From Cymodocea nodosa (Eukaryota; Streptophyta; Magnoliopsida; Alismatales; Cymodoceaceae): DNA of 64,000 nt. A program made the translations under genes and the position numbers. Location: positions 4,670,001 through 4,734,000 of the forward strand of contig CM072343.1 of assembly GCA_036874045.1 (NCBI GenBank), written 5' to 3'. The notes under the pieces were generated by a model, which was not told the origin of the DNA, searched no databases, and saw only the letters and a program-made list of their open reading frames with translations. Below are positions 40,747-53,332 of the stretch, one piece after another; the first letter of the stretch is position 1, and each line of letters starts with the position of its first letter.

Positions 40747-42857
40747 TGTTTAGAATGAAAAAGTGCATAATATTAATAGTTAAATGATGGTTAATTGCAT
40801 AATATTTAGCTTATCATATAAGAATTAAGCCATTATGTTATAATTGCACTATTATATGCTTTAATGAAAGAATCTGCATAATTTCAGGGAATTAATGTTA
40901 ATTTAGTATATTTTTGAATTATTAGTAAATTACAGGTTGTGAAATTCTTAAATATCCGAATTTTCTGTTATTTCAAAGAGTTATGTTTAATGTACCAGAC
41001 AGTTATGTTTTAAAGAATATTTTATTATTTCCTAAATTATACGTGTTGAATTACTTGAATATACACTGGAGTAACGCGTTGTGTTAGCGTTATGCAAAAA
41101 TAGGAAAAGTAAACTTTCGGATAATTAACGTTTCATTTTTGTCGAAGAGTTATGTTAAAAACTTGTATAGTTAAGTTATCTGCACGTGTGTTTTGATGTT
41201 TTAAGTTGTCATGTGTTTTCTATGTGCGTTCGGTAATGAAAATTGAAGAGTTAGATAACTGTTCGAGTTTTTATACGCTTGGATAGATAACTGTTCAAGT
41301 TTTTATACGCATAGATAGATAACTATTCCAGTTTTATAAAATGACTAACAAACAGATAAGTTTTCTTATTTAGTCACGTGTTTTGCAGGTGCAAAAACTC
41401 GAAGAGTTATAGATAAGTGTTCGAGTTTTTACAGGACTTAAAGGATAAGTGTTCGACTAAAATGAAGACTAATATGCCATTATAGCAGTTGCAGAAACAG
41501 GAAATACGAAGGAAAACCATGATTGCACGTATCACGCAGGAATTCGCTCGTGGAAAGAAGAAGAAATCACCATCGTTGATATGAATGAAGGAAATCCAAC
41601 CGATCATCTAAGCAGAAGCAGTTATTACTGAAGAAATATAAAAGAAGAGGAGAAAAAACGAAGAAAGTGTGGTTGGCAATGTGTGGTAGTGTGTGTAGAG
41701 GTGGAGTACCATGCTAACTGCAGGCAGCGTAGTTCACTGAAGCATCCACACCATCACCAACAATTCACCAACATCACCATAATCACCAACCATCAGAGGT
41801 CTGTGAGGATACTTTCCTAATGTCGGGTCGATTCCGAGCCAAACACGGTGTTTGACAACCATTGTGAGGAGTGATCGCGTCACGAGAAGGGAAGCCATTT
41901 TAACCAAGCATTGACTCATATCTCAAGAGATCGTAAAGCTTCTAACCTTGGTTTCGAGTTGATGCCAATATGCTGAAGAGGAGATCATCTTGCAATTCTG
42001 GACTCATGATTTTATAGGGAGAGGAGACAGGATTGTAAGTGATTAAGTTTTCAGTGGTGTAATCGCATCGCATGTAGTGACGGAAGTATTTACTATCGAT
42101 AGAGATTTTTACATTTCACCTTTCACCCATTTTCATGAACATATTAAAACAAAAATACCAAAAACAACTTATCTGTGTTTACATTTAGTATTTAAGTGTT
42201 GTATTGTTTGTTTTGTATCGTGATTAATGTTATCATTATTAGTATTATGAATGTTTTATATTTGTTTGATTCAGAAAATAGAAAATAGTTTTATAGTTTA
42301 CTGAAATTGATTTGTTCCATATACTTAAAGATTTAATGGTTACTGTTTGAAATATTTGAATGTTAGTGTTGCTTAATGATAAATCTAATATTAACTAGCA
42401 TTAAAGAACTTAATTGATGTTATTTACAATCTGTGGAACCGCCCAATGGTTCTCTATAATTAACAATATTCAACTGAAAAAAAATAGGCTCGTGGAGTTA
42501 ACTCAAGTCCACGAGGTTAGTCCATTGAGTTAGCCATAACTCAACAGAGTTCTTATTGAACACATAAATTTCATTATTAAAATCGGAACAGTACACAATT
42601 CTTACTCAATCTCTGTGGGATCGACCTGTACTTGTACACAAATACAATATACACTGCACTTGCTGTTAAAATACAAATTGGAATTAATATCTAATTTGTG
42701 TGAAATTTGTTAGATTACTTCTAAAAGTAATTATTGATTTAAGCCTAAAGACAAATTAAACCAGTGTTTGATCTAACCTTTCACATCTAAACAAGTTTTC
42801 TGGCACCATTGCTGGGGAACTAATCAAGTTCTCTAGTGCTGCCTAAAAACCCAAACA
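40747..42857 (+). repeat. Athila solo LTR in element E pol, TSD AGATT
   Basis: A full 2111-bp LTR, TGTTTAGAATG ... CCAAACA, between AGATT repeats (40742-40746 and 42858-42862). It has a TATAAAAGAAGAGG box near 41638 and dyads at 41105-41440 and 42480-42550. It is the second Athila LTR to land in this Athila copy. Confidence 0.94.
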
Positions 42858-43265
42858 AGATTAAATCCAAACCATAAAGAAGTAGTCAAAAAGGAAATAG
42901 TAAAATGGTTAGATAATTTATCCGATTTCGAATAGCTCATGGGTTAGTCCAATCCATGTAGTTCCTAAGAAATCAAGATTAATAGTTATTAGGAATGAAA
43001 GTCAGGACATGATACCTACTAGAATTTAATCAGGATGGAGAGTGTGTATAGACTATAGAAAGCTAAATGTTGTAACTAGGAAATATCATTTTCCCTTACC
43101 TTTTATAGACCAAATGCTAGAGAAATTAGTAGAGCAAAAATATTTTTGTTTCCTAGATGGTTATTCAGGATATAACCAAGTTCCAATAGCATTAGAGGAT
43201 CAAGAGAAAACAACTTTCACATGTCCTCATGGAACTTATGCTTTTAAGAGGATGTCATTCCGATT
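42858..43265 (+). pseudogene. Reverse transcriptase start (Athila E)
   Basis: Resumes pol after the solo LTR. SRLIVIRNESQDMIPTRI and, in the open stretch from 43042, CIDYRKLNVVTRKYHFPLPFIDQMLEKL, CFLDGYSGYNQVPIALEDQEKTTFTC and GTYAFKRMSF. It stops before the catalytic box, where SIRE F sequence begins. Confidence 0.85.
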
Positions 43266-43623
43266 TTCCAAACAGCCAACTTACTAACTTTCCAAAGGCC
43301 TTTTATTTTCAGATAGTTATCCTTCTAACTTTTCGAAGGTGTTTCTACTTCTTTTAAACTAACTCTTCGAATACTTAAGCCTATAACTCACCAAAGATCC
43401 ATTTCTTTCAGATACTTAAGCCTATAACTCATCAAAGATTCATTTCTTCTGGATACTTAAGCTTGTAACTCACTGATGTTCTTGTTTTTCTATAGTAATA
43501 ATTTTTGAACTATCTATATATGTTTATCTGCCTTCTGATCTTCAGTTTGCTGAACTATCTTGCGAAATATAATTTGTTTCCTCACATGGATTTTTGCATT
43601 ATCAAAATACAAGGGTTCTAATA
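43266..43623 (-). repeat. 3' LTR start (SIRE F)
   Basis: The minus strand starts TATTAGAACCC after AAAAAAGGAGGAGAT. CATTATCAAAA (43597-43607) pairs with TTTTATAATG (43635-43644) across the purine tract. Dyad half-sites (TAACTCACCRA, AACTTTTCGAAG) fill 43300-43480. Confidence 0.75.
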
Positions 43624-44139
43624 ATCTCCTCCTTTTTTATAATGACAAAATGTTTTACATTTAATTACATGTATTTCACTCCCTAGATTGGTTCTATACA
43701 TTGAGTCACACCAAAAAACAAATAAAAGAATGATTACAATGTGTATAGTATAATAATTTTGCTTTGCTCCCCCTATCTGTTTCTTGAGAATTTTCAACAC
43801 TGTAAAACACTATAACTATCATGCGTTTTTCTATTTCTTACAAGTAATTCTCTTTTATTCTTCTCTCCCTTTTTGTCATTAGAGAAAAGGAGATCTCTAT
43901 GGCTTTTTCCTTACTCTTGTAGTCAAAATCTTCTCCCATTTTTAATTGTTAGTTGGCTAACAAATGTGAAATCTTCTCACTTGCTCTCCCCCCTGAGATG
44001 ATGCACAAGATAAAAGCCTACAATAGTACATTGTTAGTAGTAAAACAAGCTCCCATATGGTGAGCTTGAGTGGTGATAATCATAAAACCAATATAAATGC
44101 ATCATAAGTCAGATTTAGAGCATATGCCTAAGTTTCTTC

Positions 44140-45957
44140 TAATATGATTAAATGTTGATTTATTTAAGGGTTTTGTGAAAATGTCTACAAATTAACTTTT
44201 TGTTGGAATAAACTTAAGTGAGATATGCCCTTTTTTCACATGATCTCTTAAGAAATGATGTCTAATCTCAATATACTTGGTTGTGGCATGAAGTAGTGTA
44301 TTCTTTGACAAACTTATTATACTACTATTATCACAATATATTTCTATGTTCTGAATTTTCAATCTATAATCAACTAATGTTTACAGCATCCACAAAATTT
44401 GAGCACGACACAGACCTATTGCAATATATTCTGCCTTAGTAGTAGATAATGCAATACAGTTTTGTTTCCTATTAAACCATGAAATCAAAGAATTTCCAAG
44501 CAATTGGCATGTTCCACTTATGCATTTTCTGTCTGATCTACTGCTTGCATAATCTATATCACTGAATCTTGTTAATATAAGACTGCTATTACTTGAGTAA
44601 AACAGTCCAAAATCTTTAGTGCCCTATAAGTATTTAAAAATTCTCTTTATAGATTTCAAATGTGATTCTTTAGGTAATGCTTGGAATTTGGCACACGAAC
44701 ATATACTAAACATGATGTCTGGACTACTTGTTGATAAATATAAAAGAGATCCAATCATACCTCTGTATTTCTTTTGATCTACTACAATACTCAAATCATC
44801 ATTTTCAAGTTTAGTATTTGAGCTCATTGGTGTGTTTGCAGATATGATATTTTCAAACCCAAATTTCTTTAGAGTTTCCTTACAGTATTTTTTCTGATTA
44901 ATAAAGATGTCATTTTTCACTTGATGAATATATAGTCCCAAGAAAAACTTCAATTCTCCCATCATGCTCATTTTAAATTTATTTTTCATCAAATTCTAAA
45001 ATTCATGACATAGTTTTTCTAATGTAGCCCCAAAAACAATATCATCAACATATATTTGAACAATTAACATGTGCAAATCAATAATTTTGATAAACAAAGT
45101 GTTATCCACTTTGCCTATGCTGAAATCATTTTTAGTTAAGAATTTCTTCAATTTTTCATACCATGCCTTGGGTGCCTATTTCAGACCATACAAAGCTTTG
45201 TTTAATCAATAGACATGATCTGATTTTCCTTCATCTTCAAATCTGGGAGGTTGCTTGACAAATACTTCTTCTTGTATTTCTCCATTTAAAAATGCACTCT
45301 TTACATCTATTTGTAAGAGTTTTATTTTCATACTACTTGCAAAAGCAAGCAACATTCTAATGGCTTCAATTCTGGCAACAGGTGCAAAGGTTTCATCATA
45401 ATCTATTCCTTCTTGCTAATTATATCCTTGTGCAATAAATCGAGCTTTATTTCTAACTATGTTTCCTTCATCATTTAATTTATTTCTGAAAACCCATTTA
45501 GTTCCAATAATAGTTTTTCCTACTAGTTTCTTCACTAAATCCTAGACATTATTTTTCTAAAACTGATTCAATTCTTCCTATATAGCCATGGTCCAATAAT
45601 TATCCTCACAAGCTTCATCAACTGATTTTGGCTCAATTTCTGACATAAACATATAGTAGTTGCAAATATCTTGTGTCTTACTTTTTGATTGCACTCTTTT
45701 GTTTATATTTCCAATTATTTGCTCTATTAGATGATCTTATTTGAATTCCCAACTGTTTTCATTTTGATTTGATGCTTGGGGTCTGAATTTCTACTTGCAT
45801 TTATCTTTTTCATACTCTTCATTTTCACTTTCACTATCAATCTTCAAATTTCTTAAATTCTGTATTAAATCTTCATCAAACTGAATATTTATATTTTCCT
45901 CTACACTTCTATTTTTAGCAAAATATACTCTATATGCTTTGCTTCTAGAGGAATACC
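44140..45957 (-). pseudogene. Reverse transcriptase and RNase H (SIRE F)
   Basis: Begins YSSRSKAYRVYFAKN (the integrase-RT junction block). The clearest open stretch is 44624-44992: [74 protein letters not shown], closely matching SIRE G. RNase H blocks follow to about 44140. Decayed. Confidence 0.82.
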
Positions 45958-46760
45958 TATTAGGAACGAATGGCTTCACTAGAGGGGGGTGAATGGAGAA
46001 TAGTGTAAATTTAAGCCTACTTTTCACTTTACTAACTAATTTGATTAATTAGTTTGCATAAATAATAATTAGATAAAAATATCATTCACAGCGGAAATAA
46101 AGGTAAGAAACACAAGAGAATTTTAGGTGGTTCACCAACTCGGCTAATCCACCCCCAAGGGTCACTTAGGCATCACTAAGTGTCTCAAACACTTACACAC
46201 TTGCTTTCAGGTCGAAGCAAGAACCAACCACATAGAAGTTTTCATGTATAAACTCTAGAAAACCAACACTTAGAAGTTTTCAGGTATAAACTCCAGAAAC
46301 CAACACTCAGAAGTTTTCAAGTATAAACTCCAGAAAACCAACACTTAGAAGTTTTCAGGTATAAACTCCAGAAAACCAACCTCTTGAGTTATCAGGTCGA
46401 AACTCAAACCAACAACTGAATGTAGCTTTCAGGTTGAAACCACAAACCAACAGCTTGAATCTTTCGATCAAAGTTTTGGCGCATAGAGCTTTTTCTACAG
46501 TAGATCTTTCGAGTATGCTTAACTATTTGCAGACTTGAGTGTAATTGAAATTGGAGTGTAGCTCACTGTATATTGTATATACGTTCTCCCTCTATCTAAT
46601 CCTCTCTTAAACTCCTCATATTTATACCAGAGATATAACGATCATATATTTCTTTCAACGGATGTATTCTACTGTACTTGTGAAATATTCAGACCTAAAT
46701 ATGGTAAGTTACCATTTTGTTCAGTAAGTAACCTTTTGATAATCTCTGGCTTTTGGATGG
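45958..46760 (-). repeat. 5' LTR end (SIRE F), with 38-bp tandem array
   Basis: Carries the SIRE end signature (complement of CTAGAGGGGGGTGAATGG near 45978). It aligns in inverse orientation with 48611-50155. A 38-bp unit (CACTTAGAAGTTTTCAGG ... AAACCAA) is repeated about four and a half times at 46229-46400; the inverse copy at 49800-49925 has about two units. Confidence 0.83.
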
Positions 46761-48610
46761 TGTTTGGATTTTACCCAGCACGACACCAGAAAACCTGATT
46801 AGATCTCCAACAACGCACCAGAAAAACTAGGATTTGCTAACTTCTATTTTTACTTAGTTAATTTATCTTTATGCCTATTCTTTTTCTTTTAGAAGTAAAC
46901 AAACAACCTTTAATACAAATTAGATATTAATTCCAATTTGTACTTTAACTGCAAGTGCACAGTGTCTATTTTATCCGTGTGCAAGTACAGGTTGATCCCA
47001 CAAGGAATTGCTTAAGAATTTAGAACTGTACATTTATTAACAATCAAATTTATATATTCAATAAGCTCTCCGTTGAGTTACAGTTAACTCAACGGACAAA
47101 GTTCGTTTGTTTGTTGAGTTATGGCTAACTCAACAGACTAACCACATGGACTTAAGTTAACTCCATGAGCCTGTCTTTTCTTTTTAATACTACTATTTAC
47201 AGAGGAATTCGGCCAACCATTGGGCAGTTCCACAGATTGTAAATAACATCAATTAAGCTCTTTAATGTTAGTAAACACTGGATTTATCATTAAGCAATAC
47301 TAACATTCAGATAATTCACACAGTAACCATTAAAATTTTTAAGTCTTTTGAACGAACCAATTTCAGTAAACTGTAAAACTAAAACAAACATAAAACAATC
47401 ACAACATTGACAAAGATAACATTAATCACGATACAACACAAACAATACAACACTTAAATACAAAATACAAACACAGATAAATTGTTTTTGGTATTGTTTT
47501 TTTAATATGAACATGGAAATAGGCAAAAGGTGAAATGTGAAGTAATCTTAGTTGACAGTAAATACTTCTGTCACTACTTGCGATGCGATTACACCACTGA
47601 AAATTAAACCACTTACAATTCTATCTCCTCTCCCTATAGAATCGCGAGTCCAAAATTGCAAGATGATCTCCTTTTCAACATACAAGCATCAACCCGAAGC
47701 CAAGGCTAGAAGCTTTACGATCTCTTGAAATATGAGTCGGTGCTTGGTAAAAATGGCTTCCCTTCCCACAACACGATCACTCCTCACAGTGGTTGTCAGG
47801 CACTGTGTTTGGCTCGGAATCGACCCGATATCAAGAAAGTATCCTCACAGACCTTTGATGGTTGATGATTATGGTGGTGGTAACGATGGTTGGTGTGGTA
47901 CTTTGGAGAATTGTCGATATTGTCTGTAGAAAGCTCGGTGCTCCTCCTCTGTACACACTGGCCATCCATCGATCACACACTTTACTTCTTTTTCTTCTTT
48001 TCTTTTATATTTCTTTAGTAGTAACTGCTTCTGCTTGAATGGTCGGTTGGATTTCCTTCATTCATATCAATGGCGATGCTTTCTTCTCCCTACGCAATAC
48101 GTGCTATTGTGGTTTTTCCTTCCAACTGTCCTGTTTCTGCAACCGCTATAGTGGCATATTAGAAAATAAATAGTTCGTGGAGTTACAAATAACTCAACGG
48201 ACTTTCTTCGTTGATTTAACTATAAAACACGTGCATAAATTTAACTATCCGATGCTCAGGTGCATTTCGGATACTTACAACTTAACTATCCGATGCTCAG
48301 ATGCATTTTGGATACTTATAAACTTAACTATCCAATGCTCAGATGCATTTCGGATAGTTACAGATAACTCATCGATATATAACTTAAGTAAATCTACCAG
48401 ATCTCAACACGAGTCAGCAATAGTTTAATAATAAAATAAACATTTCGGAGAGTTACAGGTGTAACTATCCGATGCTCAGATGCATTTCAGACAGTTAGAG
48501 ATAACTCACCGAAAATCCACTTAAGTCACTTTCCCAAAACATGACACGTGTCCACAGCTATTTTATAAATAAAAAGAGATTTCGGAGAGTTACACATATA
48601 ACTATCCGAT
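46761..48610 (-). repeat. Athila LTR between two SIRE LTRs (partial)
   Basis: Begins TGTTTGGATTTTACCCAG at the SIRE F boundary and aligns with the other Athila LTRs for 1850 bp. It includes U5 dyads (47070-47165), the GATCGACC-rich central part (47730-47930) and three 42-bp units (48240-48365). The far LTR end is not present. Confidence 0.88.
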
Positions 48611-50155
48611 TTTACAAAGCCTTCGAAGAGTCATTTAATCAGAAAGTTAAGGGGATTGAATGATCGGATAGTTAAGGAGTTAACTATCTGGAAGCTTAAA
48701 GAACTTTTCAAAGAGTTATAGGTATAACTATCTGAAAGTTAAGTCATTCAATAAACCACGTACAAAAATACAAAACAGAAGCTTAAAGGACTTGTCGGAG
48801 AGTTAGATAACTATCCGAGTTTTCTTTTCGAAGAGTTAGATAACTATTCAAGTTTTTCGGTAAGTTACAGGCATAACTTTCCAGAACTTAAGTCACTTTA
48901 TTATGCACATGCAAAATGGAGAAGCCGGTAGTTGAAAGCTTAAAAGGGAAAATCAGAGAGTTAGAAAGATAACTATCCAAAATTTCAAGAGAGTTTTGGT
49001 GAGTTACAGTTTAACTATCTGAAACTTAAGTCATTGAATTTCCCATGTGCATAATTCCAGATAGATGCTCAAATGGGTTTTCGGAGAGTGAAAAATATAA
49101 CTATCCGAAATTTCAAAAGAGTTTCGATGAGTTACAGTTTAACCATCCGAAACTTAAGTCATTGAATTTCCCACGTGCAGAATTCTAGAAAGAAGTGCAA
49201 ATAAGTTTTCGGAGAGTTAGAAAGATAACTATCCGAAATCCTAAAGCGTTTTGGTGTGTTACAAGGATAACCATTTGAAACTTAAGTCAGCCTTTATGCA
49301 CGTGCTGAATTAAAGCAATCGGAAAGTTAACAGAGACAAACTATCCGACAAGTATATAACTGTTCGGTGAGTTACAATTATAAGTATCCGATTGGATGAC
49401 AACTCACATTTAAATATTCTGGAATCCTACCTAGCAATAAAGGTTAAGTGATCTTTTGATGAGTTATAGATACTCTTCGGAGAGTTGCATAGCTAACTAT
49501 CTGAAAGGATAGGAAAATCGGTAAGATATTTTGAAACGATTTTCTGAATGATCACTTACTGTATTGGGACTTGAGGCTAATCAAGTACAGTAGAATACAT
49601 CCGTTGGAGGAAAATATGATCATTGTACATATCAGGTATATATACAAAATACAGACAACGGAGATACGGTGAGCTACACTCCAATTCCATTTTACACTCA
49701 AGTATGCGAAACAGTGAAGCATATTCTAAAGATCTACTACAGAAAAAGCTCTGTGCGCCAAAACTCTGATTGAAGGAATAAAGTTGTAGGTTCGTAGTTT
49801 CAACCTGAAAGCTACATACAGTGTTGGTTTGAGTTTCGACTTGAAAACTCTAGAGTTTGGTTTACTGAAGTTTATACCTGAAAACTTCTGTGTAGTTGGT
49901 TCTTGCTTTGACCTGAAAGCAAGTGTATAAGTGTTGAAACACTTAGTGAAGCCCAAGTGAATCTCAGGGGTGGACTAGCCAAGTTGGTGAACCACCTAAA
50001 ATCTACTATGTGTTTCTTGTCTCCGTTGATTTACATTCTCTTAGTTTCATATCATTACATTTCTGTTGAATCATTCGATTCAACATCAAAAGAATTTTAA
50101 AAACTACACACTTTCACCATTCACCCCCCCTCTGGTGAGCCTATCGATCCTAACA
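48611..50155 (+). repeat. SIRE-type LTR (solo or element end)
   Basis: 1545 bp ending CTATCGATCCTAACA, with the signature TTCACCCCCCC at 50119-50130. It is the inverse of the LTR in F. The upstream half (48640-49540) is a dense field of AGTTA/TAACT dyads and CCCACGTGC-like words. No PBS follows, so it is not a 5' LTR. It lies against the 3' end of Athila C. Confidence 0.85.
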
Positions 50156-50343
50156 GTAAATTCTATAGCATCTTATATAACCTTCTAAATATAACATTCA
50201 AGCAATTACAGTTTATATAAATTTTACAGTCTCAATTATCAGATAGTTATAGCAAGTTCATAAAAATTTTTCAATTTCTACAACTTTGCAGTACCATTTT
50301 AATTCCTTTAATTAACAAACTTACATGGCTATTACTTTAATTA

Positions 50344-50382
50344 CCTCCCCCCCATACCTACATTTTGCATTGTCCTCAATGT
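50344..50382 (-). other. Athila 3' signature and G-rich purine tract
   Basis: The minus strand reads TACATTGAGGACAATGCA, then GGTATGGGGGGGAGGT. The 'TTGAGGACAATG ... GGGGG' pair is a recurring feature near the 3' end of Athila-like elements and marks the end of the internal region. The flanks (50156-50343 and 50400-50930) show no gene. Confidence 0.7.
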
Positions 50383-50938
50383 AAAAGATTTGACAATAAA
50401 TACAGTAATTGTAGCAGGCATGAATACAGTTTTGTTGATTTAGCACCTAACTCAACGAATGAGTTTAAATCTAAATTCAGGATAAGTAATCAGTTACATA
50501 CCTTGTTTTGTTTGTATCTCCTGCATATTCCGATTTTTGATTCTGAAAAACTTTTCATTCACAGATAAAAGTAGAATATAAAACAAAATAACATTTAACA
50601 AATATTGATAAATCAATGTCTTGTGTGGAACCCAGGCTCCTATGCCTTTGGTGGCTCACAAGCAAGCTAGTTGGTTTCCCAAAACAGATACCAACAAACT
50701 GGATTGATATTTTGTTTTTTTTTCTTTTATAAAATAAACATGAAAACTACAATTTTTTTCTTTTCTTTTTTTTTCTAAAAATAAATGCAAAATACACAAC
50801 ATTAAACACATAAAATCACAACTTAAGAACATGATTGAAAAGTAGAAACAAATGGAATAAACGTGTTAGTCCAAGCAAACTTTTTAGGCATAGTTCTTCC
50901 TGCTATTAATTCTATTTTAATGCAGTTCTTGTTCCTTC

Positions 50939-51959
50939 TTAATTTGTAAACATGTAATATATTATAAATTCCAAATACAAGTGTATTACCATTAATGATA
51001 TGAAATGCAGAAAGGGATCCTTTTGGTTCCAGGGTAATGTAGCAGTTTCTATTTCTACATCTATTTCAATATATTCCTCTTCCCACTTCCATTCATTTAT
51101 GTCTTTCATAATCGATATTTGAAATTTCATCAATTCATCCCACCATCTTATCAGACATAAAGTAGGATCATCATATTCATTATACCACATTTCTATTTGA
51201 ATTTTATTAAATTCTGTAGATGGTGGTTTAGCTATTTCTCTCGGTATAGGTAAAATTTCTATAAATTCATCATAACTGTCTTTGCTCACTATGTATAAAT
51301 TAGATCCAAATGCCATTGATATATCTGTGACTAGATATATATATCCATCAAGTATGATATGTGTTTGGTTAATTAATAATTTCTATCCTAGATATATCAT
51401 AATATTTTCATTCCAAGATCTATTCAGAAAATTCTACACATTTAAGCGTAAATCTTCACCCCAATTTCCTGTCGGTCTCTAATAATATAATTTTTCAGGA
51501 ATTGTAGAATTTTTATCAGAAAATATCAAAGCTGATCCACAATTTATAGTTGGTACTTCATATCTATTAGGTCTTCCTATATTCCATTCTTCTCTTGTTA
51601 TAGGATTTCTTATCAAAATATCAGGTAATAAACTTGCATACCTTGGTCTCGTCCTGTATATGATTAATCCTTCATCTATCCCCATAATATGATCTATTCC
51701 TTCTAATGTATTGGGTGGAATTCCAGTAGTTTCTTCCATAGCCAGATATTCATGATTAATTGAACTACGATTAAATGACCTCCATATGAATCCATCTCTA
51801 ATCTTAGTCATTTTTTGCAGCTTGTAGTCTCCGAAAATATTTTTCTTCAATACAGTCTTTAATTTCTTTTGATACACAACATAGCCTGCATAGATCTTTA
51901 GCTGATAAATTACTCAGTACTTCCCTTAGTGCATCCAACGGTAATTGCATCAATTCCAT
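50939..51959 (-). pseudogene. F-box protein gene with FBA-like domain, inside Athila C
   Basis: ATG at 51959 opens a 51-codon frame with a clear F-box: MELMQLPLDALREVL, then NLSAKDLCRLCCVSKEIK and KYF (residues 6-42). In F-box proteins this helix set binds SKP1 of SCF ubiquitin ligases. Downstream, in other open stretches (51479-51877 and 50939-51316), are features of F-box-associated (FBA) domains: GLIIYRTRP with ILIRNPITREEW, LYIVSKDSYDEFIEILPIP, and TLCLIRWWDELMKFQISIMKD with EWKWEEEY. Length (about 1 kb) fits a plant F-box/FBA gene. It lies between the gag tail and the 3' signature, on the element's strand. Not a single open frame now, with about three breaks. Captured host gene is the likely origin. 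Confidence 0.7.
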
Positions 51960-52022
51960 TTGTAGATTCTGTATAATACAAACAAAAATTTAGTAGAGAC
52001 AAAAATTAACATAACTACTGCA

Positions 52023-52083
52023 CACCCTTGTGGAGTTAAGGCATAACTCAATGGACTAAGTTTGTTGAGTTAAGGACTAACTC
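52023..52083. promoter_or_regulatory. Dyad block between gag tail and F-box gene
   Basis: GTGGAGTTA-AGGCA-TAACTCAATGG and TTGTTGAGTTA-AGGAC-TAACTCTACG lie just upstream (minus strand) of the F-box start. They are of the same type as the blocks at the other cassette boundaries. The role is inferred. Confidence 0.5.
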
Positions 52084-52376
52084 TACGATACTATTAACTA
52101 TAAATAAAAACATATATATACACAGATAGTTGCTTCAGATATGCTGCTTCATTCAGCTACCCTCCTAGAAGAGGTATCAATTTCATTAACAGTTCTATTG
52201 ACAGAGTTAGGTATTCCTTGTATTGGCAATCCTCCAATAGGTCTAACTTCCATTGGTTCCTTCTATCTAAGTAGTATATTTCTATTCTGATTTTGAATTG
52301 CAACATTTCCAAATACAAAATCTAGACGATTGTTTAATTGTTGGATTATCTTCTCTAATTTCTCTATTCTAGATCC

Positions 52377-52661
52377 TTATTCAATTAATGCTTCATAACT
52401 TATATTCTTCTCATTTACATTTTCTCCTCCCTGGTTGTTGTTTCTCCAAGATAAATTTGGGTGATTTCTCAAATTAGGATTACAAGAATTTCCTAAGTTA
52501 TCTCTCTGGTTTCTAGCATAAATAATATCTAAATCATTTATGTTTACATTCTTTTCTGCTAGCTTTTGATTTAATGATAACTCTTCTATTTTCTTTGTTA
52601 ATTCATTTAATTTCACCTCAAGCATGGTACTTGAATCTATTTCATCCATTCCTCTTAGCAA
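52377..52661 (-). pseudogene. Gag C-terminal part (Athila C)
   Basis: A 95-residue open stretch: a helical segment, LEVKLNELTKKIEELSLNQ (coiled-coil-like, about 14-35), then NLRNHPNLSWRNNNQ, the recurring Athila gag tail. Sequence between this and 52943 keeps capsid-like pieces (YFERFKDLL, CPHH). Same strand and order as a normal gag, but 3' of integrase. Confidence 0.8.
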
Positions 52662-52942
52662 TATTTTTTTATCTGCAATAGCTTCAGCTAAGTTTTCCCA
52701 CTATGTAGTTTTTTTTGCAAAGTTTTCTAAATATGCCCATGCTTCTTCACTACATAACTTTAAAAATCCATTTTGATAAGTAGATTCTAATAAAGATTTC
52801 GTTGAAACATCTATGCCTTCATAAATTATACCTATTAGTTGTGCTTACTCATTGCATGATGCGGACATTGAGTTAGTAAATCTTTAAATCTTTCAAAATA
52901 TTTCTAGAATAATTCACCCTATTTTTGGCTACACATTAATAT

Positions 52943-53332
52943 TTATTTCTTCTTTTTAATCGTTTGATGTGTTGGATAATATTTTTCCAGAAAAACAAAG
53001 CAAAATTCAGTCCATGTAGAAATTGAATCAGGCGATAGAGTACATAACAATCTCTTAGCTATGTGTTTTAAAGAAAAAGGGATATATCTAAGTTTAATAG
53101 CATCTATACTCATGTTCGGCATTTTCATCATTTGACAAACTTCATTAAATTCTCTAAGAAAATAATAGGCATCCTCTCTTTCTAATTCATGAAAATGTGG
53201 CAATTGACTAATATAATTAGATTTTTGTTCAAACCTATCTCCCTCAAAGTTTGGCAATCGAATACATGAAGGTTCATCAACTAATTCAGGATATAGAATT
53301 TCTCCTAATGGTTTTTCTACTGGAGCAGCCAT
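52943..53332 (-). pseudogene. Gag capsid domain, displaced to the 3' half (Athila C)
   Basis: A 129-residue open stretch. MAAPVEKPLGEILYPEL, IRLPNFEGDRFEQKSNYI, LPHFHELEREDAYYFLREFNEVCQMM, IKLRYIPFSLK, SISTWTEFCFVFLEKYYP. This is the Athila gag (retrotransposon gag family) core that forms the particle. A carries the same at 180-455. Its place far downstream of integrase is unusual for any Ty3/gypsy element. Confidence 0.88.

Larger units (their letters stand above)
32686..43265 (+). mobile_element. Old Athila-type element E, host of four insertions
   Basis: Parts on the + strand: LTR (32686-33035 and 35363-36240), worn tRNA-Asp PBS (36280-36297), zinc-knuckle frame, gag-pol linker, protease, and the start of RT. 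Nested inside are an Athila solo LTR (33036-35362), a SIRE derivative (36816-39181) and a second Athila solo LTR (40747-42857). H lies in its LTR at the left end. The RT stops at SIRE F. It is more diverged from A and C than they are from each other. Broken, more than ten breaks besides the insertions. Confidence 0.88.
43266..46760 (-). mobile_element. SIRE-type element F (RT-RNase H with parts of both LTRs)
   Basis: On the minus strand: the end of the 5' LTR (46760-45958), the integrase-RT junction, RT, RNase H (45957 to about 44140), a 3' untranslated part, a purine tract (43638-43624) and the start of the 3' LTR (43623-43266). Gag, protease and most of integrase are not present. It has no env-like region. 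Broken, about ten breaks. The 3' LTR and 5' LTR parts do not overlap, so age cannot be read from them. Confidence 0.82.
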
